Below are positions 7,937-14,508 of a DNA stretch of 29,987 nt, in pieces (position 1 is the first letter of the stretch; every line of letters starts with the position of its first letter). The translations under genes were made by a program, and so were the position numbers. The DNA is taken from positions 1 through 29,987 of IMG/VR virus record IMGVR_UViG_3300004805_000024; one strand, written 5' to 3'. Below the pieces are notes generated by a model, which was given only the letters and a program-made list of their open reading frames with translations, did no database searches and was not told where the DNA came from. The DNA comes from a virus.

Positions 7937-9511
7937 TTATGGAATGTATATAGTATAACCCATGCTACTTAAATCATCTATATCTATTTCTCTCCCATCT
8001 AATATAGAATCCATATCACCATATATAGGAATATACTTAGATTGAATAGGAGGTCTTTTATCAACTTTAGAACATGTATTAATAACTTCTCCTGTAATAA
8101 GATCTTTTAGTATATATAACTCATCATACGAATATTCAGCATCATTTCTTGATAATTTTAATGGTTTATTTTGATCATCATGCTCATCTATAGTAAAATA
8201 TTGCTGGCATAAATCAGTTTCTAACATAAATAATGCCCAAACTAATCCCATAACATAATCATCTCTATTCGTATCACCACTCTTACGATAAGTACCATTC
8301 GGATATCTTACAAAAGTTTCAAATTCTGTTATAGTATCCGCATCATTAACTGAAACTACTTGTAAGAAATTTATCCAATATCGTAAATTAGTTACAGCAT
8401 TAAATCTTAAATTATTATGACTGAACACTCCCAAATGTCTTGTAGTTTTTCCTCCACCAGTATTCGTTAATTTACTATAACTTACAATCTTTTCGTAAAA
8501 TAATGTATGTGCTAATGCGTCGATTACTTGTGCTCCGCAATTATTTCGCTCAATTAATAACGGAGGATTACCCCAAGATGAACATATATTAAATAAAATA
8601 TTACCAAAATGAAAAGGTTCTATTATATTTGATCCATATACCGCAACCTGTTTTATATTAGTTAAATCAGTAATATCTAATATTTGTGCAGTTGATGATG
8701 CTCTACCAATACCTTCCCCAACATCAACCCCAATAACATATATTTTTTCTTTATCAGGCATTTCATATACTCTATAGGTATTGTCTTTACTCTTCCATAA
8801 TGGGTCTTTAATGTTGTTTTTAAACTTTTCTAGCACTTCTATACCCACCGCACCATTAGTAGAATCTAAGAACTGATTTCCAAATTCTTGATTAAATGAT
8901 TCTTCAGAACCTAATGTCGAAATCATATCTGCTTTCCATTTTTCATTACGACCAGGAACTTCCCACCAATCTATTCTTTCCGCTTTCCAGTTATTTTTTC
9001 CTTTCTCAGCTTCACTATAAATTTCATAAAATTTATTTAAAACTCCATTAGGTGTAGATACCATAAAAATTTTAGTACTTTTACCTGATGAAATAACTGG
9101 TATAACAGACTTCCAGAACTCATCCATATATGACTTTTCAATAAAAGCGCATTCATCAATTATTAGGCATTGTTTATTTAATTTTCCATTTGCAAAATAT
9201 TTATGTCCATTATCCACATGAAGAAATTCATATACTTTATCATCATTTTCAAATATATTAATATGTATAACTTCTATTACTCCAAATAATACAAATCCAA
9301 TTTTTACATCTTTAGCATATATCCATGTTCCATCTTCTATAATTAATTTATGTTTTGGAGTACAAATTAGATGAGTTTTATCAGAAAAATCCAATCTAAT
9401 TTTATTAGGATTTTCTCCGATAATAATGCCTTTAAAATCTTGAAATCCACTATCAGTTAAAACTTCAAAATTTTCATTTTTAAAAACTTTATATTTATTT
9501 AGATCTGCCAT
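7937..9511 (-). CDS. terL: TerL C-terminal half with N-terminal C-intein
   Basis: This 524-residue protein is the second part of a fractured large terminase. Residues 1-114 are a C-intein: GFQDFKGI, block B TPKH (51-54), YAKDVKIG and block F VYEFLHVD..GHKYFANG, ending KQ before Cys115. Residues 115-524 are the C-extein: CLIIDECAFIE (Walker B with catalytic Glu) and the coupling motif VSTPNG, then the RNase H-like headful nuclease with VIGVDVGEG, LLIERNNCG and the late acidic NRDDYVMGL. The extein junction is collinear with T4 gp17 (RGNS..MIYIDECAFI). Spliced to the N half, it would give 606 residues versus 610 in T4. The ATG lies inside the end of the GIY-YIG gene (17-nt overlap), and AAAGGAG about 6 nt upstream could serve as Shine-Dalgarno, though that stretch also encodes Lys-Gly. 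Confidence 0.92.
   Translation of the reverse strand: MADLNKYKVFKNENFEVLTDSGFQDFKGIIIGENPNKIRLDFSDKTHLICTPKHKLIIEDGTWIYAKDVKIGFVLFGVIEVIHINIFENDDKVYEFLHVDNGHKYFANGKLNKQCLIIDECAFIEKSYMDEFWKSVIPVISSGKSTKIFMVSTPNGVLNKFYEIYSEAEKGKNNWKAERIDWWEVPGRNEKWKADMISTLGSEESFNQEFGNQFLDSTNGAVGIEVLEKFKNNIKDPLWKSKDNTYRVYEMPDKEKIYVIGVDVGEGIGRASSTAQILDITDLTNIKQVAVYGSNIIEPFHFGNILFNICSSWGNPPLLIERNNCGAQVIDALAHTLFYEKIVSYSKLTNTGGGKTTRHLGVFSHNNLRFNAVTNLRYWINFLQVVSVNDADTITEFETFVRYPNGTYRKSGDTNRDDYVMGLVWALFMLETDLCQQYFTIDEHDDQNKPLKLSRNDAEYSYDELYILKDLITGEVINTCSKVDKRPPIQSKYIPIYGDMDSILDGREIDIDDLSSMGYTIYIP
9170..9511 (-). other. C-intein (114 aa) of split TerL intein
   Basis: Residues 1-114 of the 7937..9511 product. It resembles atypically split TerL inteins such as AceL-TerL, in which the C part carries most of the Hint fold, including the block B TxxH motif (TPKH here). 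The end FANGKLNKQ precedes Cys+1. The usual penultimate His and terminal Asn are Lys and Gln, so splicing may be slower or use a variant mechanism. Terminal Gln is known in some active inteins. Confidence 0.85.
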
Positions 9512-10388
9512 TTGTAACTCCTTTAGGTCGTCCTTTAACCCATCCTTCTGGTAATATCATATCTTTTTTAAATCTTTTAACCGTTAACGTATTAGGATCA
9601 TATCCAAAAAAACTACCAGAATTTAAATCTTTATAAGATTCTTTATTTTTTGGTCCACTTCCATATATCCAACCTTCTATTATATATTCATCTTTAGAAA
9701 TTCTTTTAATTTCTTGTGTTAGTGGATTATAAATATATTTTGACCCCTTTCCACTTATAGTAATTCCCAATTCTGGATTTTCTATATATAATTCTTTTAA
9801 AGCGTTTGAAACATTTTTTTTAGTAGTTTCAGTTCGTTTCATTCCTCTATGTTTATCAGCGGTTTTTTTAATTTTATCAGGATTTTTATTTATTTTATCC
9901 ATACGAATTTTATGTTCATCAGGATGTGTTTTAATCCATTCAGATACTTTTTTTCCGATTTTAATATTTCTTTCGGGATCAGATGTAATTTTTTCCATTT
10001 TTAATCTATGTTCGTTATTATTCCATAATTCTTTAGCAGTATTCGACATAATAATAATCATTTCAGGCGACCATTTACAATTACCAAATCCCCCTTCTCT
10101 TACATTATAATTATTAGAATCCGATATAAATTCCATGTTTACGATTATTCTCTCAGCATCTAACGCTTCCTTATATGTATTAAAAAATTTAATAATATTT
10201 TTTTCAAAATTATCTATTCCATATTTATTTTTTGCACGTTTTAACATCATTCCTGATCCCATATATCCATCATCTAATTTATCAGTGCGATGAACCCCTA
10301 TATAAATTTTACTGTTTATTTTATTAGTTAATTTATATAAATAATTATATTTTCTATTTATATCTGGATTATTTCTACTATTTTTCAT
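9495..10388 (-). CDS. GIY-YIG homing endonuclease between TerL halves
   Basis: A 297-residue free-standing endonuclease. The N-terminal GIY-YIG domain covers residues 14-102: YLYKLTN (GIY equivalent, 17-19), KIYIGVHRT (YIG 29-31, with R34 as the likely catalytic Arg), DAERIIV (E79, likely metal-binding Glu) and NYNVREGGFG. Residues about 105-200 hold NUMOD3-like DNA-binding repeats (WSPEM, KIGKKVSEW, HRGMKRTETTKKNVSNAL). The last 60 residues contain two similar short modules (YNPLTQEIKRISKDEYIIEGW and YDPNTLTVKRFKKDMILPEGW), likely further DNA-binding units. It sits exactly between the two halves of the split TerL intein, so it probably spreads this fractured arrangement by cutting uninterrupted terL. 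Its 3' end overlaps the C-half start by 17 nt. GTTAAATA (10401..10408) lies 12 nt before the ATG. Confidence 0.9.
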   Translation of the reverse strand: MKNSRNNPDINRKYNYLYKLTNKINSKIYIGVHRTDKLDDGYMGSGMMLKRAKNKYGIDNFEKNIIKFFNTYKEALDAERIIVNMEFISDSNNYNVREGGFGNCKWSPEMIIIMSNTAKELWNNNEHRLKMEKITSDPERNIKIGKKVSEWIKTHPDEHKIRMDKINKNPDKIKKTADKHRGMKRTETTKKNVSNALKELYIENPELGITISGKGSKYIYNPLTQEIKRISKDEYIIEGWIYGSGPKNKESYKDLNSGSFFGYDPNTLTVKRFKKDMILPEGWVKGRPKGVTNGRSK

Positions 10389-10400
10389 ATATTATAACAG

Positions 10401-10408
10401 TATTTAAC
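10401..10408 (-). promoter_or_regulatory. Possible late-type octamer before GIY-YIG gene
   Basis: Minus-strand GTTAAATA, 12 nt before the ATG at 10388, in the 44-nt gap after the TerL N-half stop. It may give the endonuclease and the C-half a separate transcript. The spacing differs from the 5-6 nt class, so this is weaker. Confidence 0.35.
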
Positions 10409-10432
10409 GCCTAATATTAGAAAATCCAGCAT

Positions 10433-11158
10433 TTATTCATCATTTATTATATCTATATTTAAAATATTATCATTAGATTCAAAAATATTTGCTAAATCTG
10501 ACATTTTTATATCTTTAATTTCTTTTGTAGTTTTATCACGTAGAGTAACTATTGAACTTCCATCTATACAATTAGCACTATCTCCTCTTGCTGCTGTTGA
10601 TGTTGTTGTAGATATGCCTATACTACTACCATTTGCAAATACTGCTCCGGTTTTTCCCCATTCTTTAACACCTGGTTTTAAATAATTAGGCAATAATTCA
10701 TATGCCAATCTAACTTTCTTAAAAATAGTAATAGCAGTATTTTCCTTATTTGCTACTATAAGCACACGTTGATCATCAAAAAAACAAGTATTCCATAATG
10801 CGTAAACTGTTGTGATTGTAGTTTTTCCACACTGGCGAGATGCGGTTAATGAAATCCATCTCTGTTTAGCAAGACTTTTAAGAACTCTTTTTTGTGCTGG
10901 ATAAAGTTCAATTTTTTCTTTACCTCTATCTACATTTACTATAGTAAAATGATTTTCTGCAAAGTGAACTATATTATCTTTACATTTTGCAAGTTCTTTA
11001 ACCATTGCAGGAGTAAAATTAAACTTTGCATTTTCCCTTGGAAGTTTTTTATCGCCTCTATAAAATTGTTTATCATTTATAGGATTTTCATTTATAATAT
11101 CATCTTCTAATTCATCTAAAAATTTATCTTCAGGGCAAACATCATTAACATCGCTCAT
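10433..11158 (-). CDS. terL: TerL N-terminal half with C-terminal N-intein
   Basis: This 241-residue protein is the first part of the fractured large terminase, the ATP-driven packaging motor. Residues 1-196 are N-extein: an adenine/Q-type motif (LYPAQKRVL, 85-93), Walker A SRQCGKTT (107-114), motif Ia/II-like strands (RVLIVANKENTA) and GISTTTSTAARGDSAN, which aligns with the RGNS stretch of T4 gp17 before Walker B. Residues 197-241 are an N-intein (CIDGSSIVTLRDK..., starting with Cys197 and ending in a stop). Alone, this half lacks Walker B and the nuclease, so it must be joined in trans to the 7937..9511 product. A terminator ends the upstream transcript at 11193..11230, so a promoter should lie in the short 11159..11192 gap, where I see only the imperfect ATTAAGTA. 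Confidence 0.92.
   Translation of the reverse strand: MSDVNDVCPEDKFLDELEDDIINENPINDKQFYRGDKKLPRENAKFNFTPAMVKELAKCKDNIVHFAENHFTIVNVDRGKEKIELYPAQKRVLKSLAKQRWISLTASRQCGKTTITTVYALWNTCFFDDQRVLIVANKENTAITIFKKVRLAYELLPNYLKPGVKEWGKTGAVFANGSSIGISTTTSTAARGDSANCIDGSSIVTLRDKTTKEIKDIKMSDLANIFESNDNILNIDIINDE
10436..10570 (-). other. N-intein (45 aa) of split TerL intein
   Basis: Residues 197-241 of the TerL N-half product: Cys1 followed by IDGSSIVTLRDKTTKEIKDI, a typical block A, plus about 15 further residues to the stop. Naturally split inteins usually have an N part near 100 residues. This short piece matches the atypical TerL class (25 residues in AceL-TerL) but is longer. Confidence 0.88.
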
Positions 11159-11192
11159 AGTTTATTACTTAATCTACCACTACATTAAAAGC

Positions 11193-11230
11193 AAAAAAAT
11201 TCCGATTATGCTATTATTTAAACATAATCG
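11193..11230 (-). terminator. Intrinsic terminator upstream of terL
   Basis: Read on the minus strand, CGATTATG and CATAATCG form a perfect 8-bp stem with a 12-nt AU-rich loop, followed by GAATTTTTTT. It lies after the stop of 11259..11645 and before terL. Confidence 0.8.
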
Positions 11231-11258
11231 TAATTTAATAAGTTTACAATATTTTGAA

Positions 11259-11645
11259 TTATTCCATTTGATCCATATCTTCATCAGACTCATTACCATT
11301 TAACTGATTAAAGATATTAAACATTGTGAATCTTAAATTTTCTAATAATGCATCTCTATCTTTTGCGTTACTAGCATGCATTATGAAAACTTTATCCCCA
11401 TTCAAATCATATCCAATTGTAATGAATGCTTTTAAAAATTCCGTAGTAATATTATTTAATTGATCAATACTTCTATTTTTAGAATTTTCTATAGATACTG
11501 TATCATAAAATTGTATAAATGCATCTTTTATTAGTGCTTGAATTTCAGGATCGACGGTTTCTGGTATTGCTGGTAAAGATTTTAAAGTTTCCTTTTTCTT
11601 TACTTTTGGTTTTCTAACTTTTTTTTCAGGATTATCGGATGCCAT
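11259..11645 (-). CDS. Hypothetical protein, 128 aa, upstream of terL
   Basis: I do not recognise this protein. The first 25 residues are strongly basic and Lys-rich, the middle (about 35-115) is predicted helical by composition, and the last 15 residues are very acidic (NESDEDMDQME). It occupies the position where T4 has the small terminase gene 16, but I see no sequence match to gp16 (164 aa in T4), so that role is only a positional guess. AATAAATA (11651..11658) lies 5 nt before the ATG, overlapping the end of the upstream gene, which suggests a late promoter. A clear terminator follows the gene. Confidence 0.75.
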   Translation of the reverse strand: MASDNPEKKVRKPKVKKKETLKSLPAIPETVDPEIQALIKDAFIQFYDTVSIENSKNRSIDQLNNITTEFLKAFITIGYDLNGDKVFIMHASNAKDRDALLENLRFTMFNIFNQLNGNESDEDMDQME

Positions 11646-11649
11646 AATA

Positions 11650-11991
11650 TTATTTATTCGTTATGCCCCTTTTATTATATTCAGGGGTCTTATTATTGAT
11701 GCCATATTTTACTAAATTTTCTATTAGTATTTCGAATGACATGGTTTTAATTTTAAGTCGTGTGGGTAAATACTGTCCACCGTCTGAAAGTTCTAAATAT
11801 GGTTCATCATCGCCAAAATTTGCATCGCAGGAGAAACACGTACAAAAAATTGAACTTACTTTAGGATCGATAACAATAGTCCATAATCTACTATCACTAT
11901 TACTATAATCATCATATAACTTATAAGCATAATATCCACTGTCTCTAAGTCTTTTTAAGAAATATCCTAATGTAGTTAATTTATTTGCCAT
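11650..11991 (-). CDS. Hypothetical protein, 113 aa
   Basis: Not recognised. The protein starts with a short helical, Tyr-rich segment (GYFLKRLRDSGYYAYKLYDDY). A beta-type stretch follows (RLWTIVIDPKVSSIFCTCF) with three Cys (FCTCFSCD, about residues 49-55), then a compact C-terminal helix. The Cys cluster could bind metal, but no full zinc-finger pattern is visible. It ends 4 nt before the next gene and follows the clamp gene by about 28 bases, so it probably shares the clamp transcript. The plus-strand reading frame over the same bases looks like a chance shadow. Confidence 0.7.
   Translation of the reverse strand: MANKLTTLGYFLKRLRDSGYYAYKLYDDYSNSDSRLWTIVIDPKVSSIFCTCFSCDANFGDDEPYLELSDGGQYLPTRLKIKTMSFEILIENLVKYGINNKTPEYNKRGITNK
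11651..11658 (-). promoter_or_regulatory. Late-promoter-like octamer before 11259..11645
   Basis: Minus-strand AATAAATA, one mismatch from the T4 late element, 5 nt before the ATG at 11645. It overlaps the last codons and stop region of the upstream gene. Confidence 0.45.
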
Positions 11992-12019
11992 GTTGTTATA
12001 TTAATTTAATATAATATAC

Positions 12020-12760
12020 CTACTTTACAAGAGCGGATATTACAAATTTAACTAAAATATTATCTTCTAATATTTCAAATACTGTTATATCAAACTTATT
12101 ATTATAACGAACTTTTAGTTTATCAGTCTTTAATCCACTAATTAATCTAATATGTTCTAGATTTAAAGGGAAGGGTCTTGTAATATTTGCACCAGAGAAA
12201 GTATCAGAAATTAGATATGTAATATTATTAGAATTTGGGGTTTCTTTATCATTTAATTCCGCATAAATTCCGTTATCAGTTGTATATAGATATAATTTAT
12301 TAGAATCACTTACAATAGAAGCACCTTTCATTATTTCATTAAACTTACTAATAGGAAGTTCAAATTCAGTATCAAATACGAGATTATTTATTTTTTTAGC
12401 ATCTAATGAACATTTTGGTATATATCCATTATCAGATAAATGATATACAAAATTAAAACTTTTATCCTTATAAGATATATTATTATCTTTAATTAATAAC
12501 GTAATATCTCCTGATGTTTCAATACAACCAACTAATCTAACTAATCTACCAATATCTAGAAGATTTAGTTTTAATGGAGTTTGTATATCAACAGGAATAG
12601 TTAATTTTGCATATAAAATTACTCCAGCATCAGGTGAATTACATACTGTATTTATATTATCAGATTCTACATTTAAAATAACATTTTCTGTTAATTTACT
12701 AATAGGTGATAAGAATTTATTTATAAATAATTCCTTATTAAGAGTTAATAGGGTTTCCAT
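12020..12760 (-). CDS. gp45: Sliding clamp (T4 gp45-like)
   Basis: A 246-residue trimeric sliding clamp (T4 gp45: 228). It has the two-domain clamp pattern: an N-terminal half with LSPISKLTENVILNVESDNINTV and LLDIGRLVRLVG (residues about 15-80), and a C-terminal half with FELPISKFNEIMKGASIVSDSNKLYLYTTD and NLEHIRLISGL...KVRYNNKFDITVFEI (about 130-235). It tethers the polymerase to DNA; in T4 it also activates late transcription together with gp33 and gp55. The start ATG shares its A with the TAA stop of the upstream gene (TAATG), so translation is probably coupled. The polymerase in this window ends in a clamp-binding-like LFDLF tail, consistent with a working pair. Confidence 0.88.
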   Translation of the reverse strand: METLLTLNKELFINKFLSPISKLTENVILNVESDNINTVCNSPDAGVILYAKLTIPVDIQTPLKLNLLDIGRLVRLVGCIETSGDITLLIKDNNISYKDKSFNFVYHLSDNGYIPKCSLDAKKINNLVFDTEFELPISKFNEIMKGASIVSDSNKLYLYTTDNGIYAELNDKETPNSNNITYLISDTFSGANITRPFPLNLEHIRLISGLKTDKLKVRYNNKFDITVFEILEDNILVKFVISALVK

Positions 12761-13257
12761 TACTTAACATTCTTTCCAATTTTACGAGTTGGAATAGAAT
12801 CACTTGAATCATTAGAAACGATATTAGGTTTTGAATCATTTGTAGTATATTTCACATATTTTTCAATACAAACACTAATTCTATCAAATGCTTTTGCAAA
12901 AATTAAACTAGCATCAGCAAATTTAATTAATGTTTTTGGATCGATATTACTTATAGTTGCTTGTGGTGTCATTCGTTGCCTAATATTTACATCAGAAACT
13001 TGTGGAGAGGATTGTAGTGCTTGTGGAGTGGCATTAGAGGGCATAGGATAACGTTCTATTGCTTCTTGGTTTATTTGATCCATAACACTTTGTCTATTAT
13101 TTTGTTCCTTTTTAACCAAACTAGTTAAAAAGGATCTTGGATCAATCTTTTTTGCTTGCCCTGATGAACCAACTTTATCAGTTAATTCATCTACTGTTCT
13201 GAGTTCTTGTCCTACTAATCCTGCCATCATTGCTGCCGCTATTTCGTCGTTTTGCAT
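12760..13257 (-). CDS. Hypothetical protein, 165 aa, coupled to clamp
   Basis: Not recognised. The first 25 residues are an Ala/Met-rich helix (EIAAAMMAGLVG). The middle is polar, Gln/Pro/Ser-rich and probably disordered. Residues about 105-145 (DPKTLIKFADASLIFAKAFDRISVCIEKYV) look like a long amphipathic helix, followed by a disordered basic tail. It has no enzymatic motif. Its stop overlaps the clamp start by one base. A perfect TATAAATA octamer (13264..13271) stands 6 nt before its ATG, overlapping the end of the small upstream gene, so this gene and the clamp may be transcribed late as well. The low-complexity central part could mark a structural or scaffolding role, but that is speculation. 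Confidence 0.7.
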   Translation of the reverse strand: MQNDEIAAAMMAGLVGQELRTVDELTDKVGSSGQAKKIDPRSFLTSLVKKEQNNRQSVMDQINQEAIERYPMPSNATPQALQSSPQVSDVNIRQRMTPQATISNIDPKTLIKFADASLIFAKAFDRISVCIEKYVKYTTNDSKPNIVSNDSSDSIPTRKIGKNVK

Positions 13258-13263
13258 ATTTTA

Positions 13264-13271
13264 TATTTATA
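13264..13271 (-). promoter_or_regulatory. Late promoter octamer before 12760..13257
   Basis: Minus-strand TATAAATA, identical to the T4 late -10 element, 6 nt before the ATG at 13257. It overlaps the 3' end of the upstream small gene. Confidence 0.55.
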
Positions 13272-13500
13272 TCTGAAATTTTAATTTACAATCACCATTA
13301 CTATTTTTGAATAATATTGATACATTATTACTATCACAAATTCTGCAATATGGAAAGGTATTATATATTCCATATTTCTTAATTACATCACATAATTTCA
13401 TATTTAATTTATAGATAGTGATATTATTGTGAGGATCAAAAATAAAAGAATTAATTATATTTTCTATTTCCTTTGTTACAATATCGCTATAAATATTCAT
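13267..13500 (-). CDS. Small hypothetical protein, 77 aa
   Basis: Not recognised. It is a 77-residue protein with a helical N-terminal half and a CRIC motif (YCRICDSNNVSILF, about residues 51-64) that could be half of a zinc site. The second Cys pair is absent, with only one further Cys near the end. It lies just after the gp32 terminator, so it must either rely on readthrough or use its own promoter; I see no octamer within 20 bases of its ATG. Codon use is like its neighbours. Its size makes the call less certain than that of the larger genes. Confidence 0.55.
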   Translation of the reverse strand: MNIYSDIVTKEIENIINSFIFDPHNNITIYKLNMKLCDVIKKYGIYNTFPYCRICDSNNVSILFKNSNGDCKLKFQI

Positions 13501-13512
13501 AAAATTATGTGA

Positions 13513-13553
13513 AAAATTCGTTCTATTAGTTTTAAATTAATAGAACGAATTTT
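13513..13553 (-). terminator. Intrinsic terminator after gp32
   Basis: Perfect 16-bp inverted repeat (AAAATTCGTTCTATTA and its complement) with a 9-nt loop, 24 bases after the gp32 stop. On the minus strand the A-rich left arm and U-rich right arm frame a GC-containing core. Confidence 0.88.
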
Positions 13554-13576
13554 ATTATCATATGATATTAATTATA

Positions 13577-14443
13577 TTAAACCAAATCGTCTAGCAATGC
13601 TTTCAATTTAGCATCAGTATCAGAATCAGTTTCACCTGAATCTTCATTTACTGGAGAACTTGTAGAAGATCGTGAATCATCTTCATCATTGCTTTCTGGA
13701 TATTCTTCTTTTGAAACTGTATCTTTAATACCAAAGAAATGTTCATCCAAGATCCTTTGCAATTCAGATGCTTTCTTTGGCTTCATAAATTGTGTTAGAT
13801 CGATTAAATTAGCATTAATAGCATCTACCTTTTCATCAGTCATTTCTTCAAGTTTAGAAGGTGCTAGAAACTTAGATGATGCATAAGTAGCCATAGGTTT
13901 CTTACCAGCACTTACTTTATCACTTTTGGCTTCACACTTAATTCGTAGTGTGCAACCATCAACAAGATCAAAAATCCTACCACCGAATTCATCCTTATCA
14001 TCACCACTTATTGCACTTTCAATGATTTTATTCAATTCATGTCCATAACGAACTGCCTTATGTTTTCCGTTATTATCTGGATTTACAGGATCATTAATAA
14101 CATATACTCCAACCATCCAGTTATCTTTACGGGAGATTGCTTTATTAACTTCCTTTTCTTCCTTAGTTCCATTACGATAGATTTTCATCACATAATCATC
14201 AATAGGACAGGATTCTTTATATGTGGTAGGGCATAGAACTGAAATAAATTTTCCAGTAGATACACTTGTCCAACTGTGATGGAAGTAATGATATATGCTT
14301 TTTTTAGGTTCCTCTAAATTTGGAACTAGACGAACTAAATATGTATTACCAATTTCAAATTTCATTATATCTTTAAAAGATGATTCGGCTTTTACATTGT
14401 ATGAGTCTTTGATCTCATCGAACATTGATGCGTTGTATTTCAT
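13577..14443 (-). CDS. gp32: Single-stranded DNA-binding protein (T4 gp32-like)
   Basis: A 288-residue SSB (T4 gp32: 301). An N-terminal basic/helical region is followed by the OB-fold core: IGNTYLVRLVPN, HYFHHSW, CPTTYKESCP, the conserved DNWMVGVYVINDP and GRIFDLVDGCTLRIKCEAK. The C-terminal 45 residues are Ser/Asp/Glu-rich and end DTDAKLKALLDDLV, the acidic protein-interaction tail. The T4 zinc site (His, then C..C..C) is incomplete here: Cys71 and Cys79 are present, but position 82, where T4 has the last Cys (CPVC), is Asp (CPID). It coats ssDNA in replication and recombination with UvsX, gp43 and gp41. It has a dedicated sigma-70-like promoter, a G-free leader and a strong terminator, so it looks like a separately controlled single gene. 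Confidence 0.93.
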   Translation of the reverse strand: MKYNASMFDEIKDSYNVKAESSFKDIMKFEIGNTYLVRLVPNLEEPKKSIYHYFHHSWTSVSTGKFISVLCPTTYKESCPIDDYVMKIYRNGTKEEKEVNKAISRKDNWMVGVYVINDPVNPDNNGKHKAVRYGHELNKIIESAISGDDKDEFGGRIFDLVDGCTLRIKCEAKSDKVSAGKKPMATYASSKFLAPSKLEEMTDEKVDAINANLIDLTQFMKPKKASELQRILDEHFFGIKDTVSKEEYPESNDEDDSRSSTSSPVNEDSGETDSDTDAKLKALLDDLV

Positions 14444-14480
14444 ATTATTTTATTTTGTTTTATGTTTTTGTGTTGTGTGT
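14444..14480 (-). promoter_or_regulatory. G-free gp32 leader, possible autogenous operator
   Basis: The 37 bases before the gp32 ATG contain no G on the mRNA strand, only A, C and U (mainly A), so the leader should be unstructured. T4 gp32 represses its own translation by coating an unstructured A/U-rich leader. A similar mechanism is inferred here from composition alone; I do not see the T4-type pseudoknot within these bases. Confidence 0.4.
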
Positions 14481-14508
14481 ATTATACGTTGTTTTTTTAA
14501 AATTTCAA
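14481..14508 (-). promoter_or_regulatory. Sigma-70-like promoter for gp32
   Basis: On the minus strand, TTGAAA (14503..14508), a 16-nt spacer and a perfect TATAAT (14481..14486). It overlaps the stop region of the upstream gene. Transcription would start near 14475, about 32 nt before the ATG. It differs from the TATAAATA class, so early or middle expression is likely. Confidence 0.65.
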
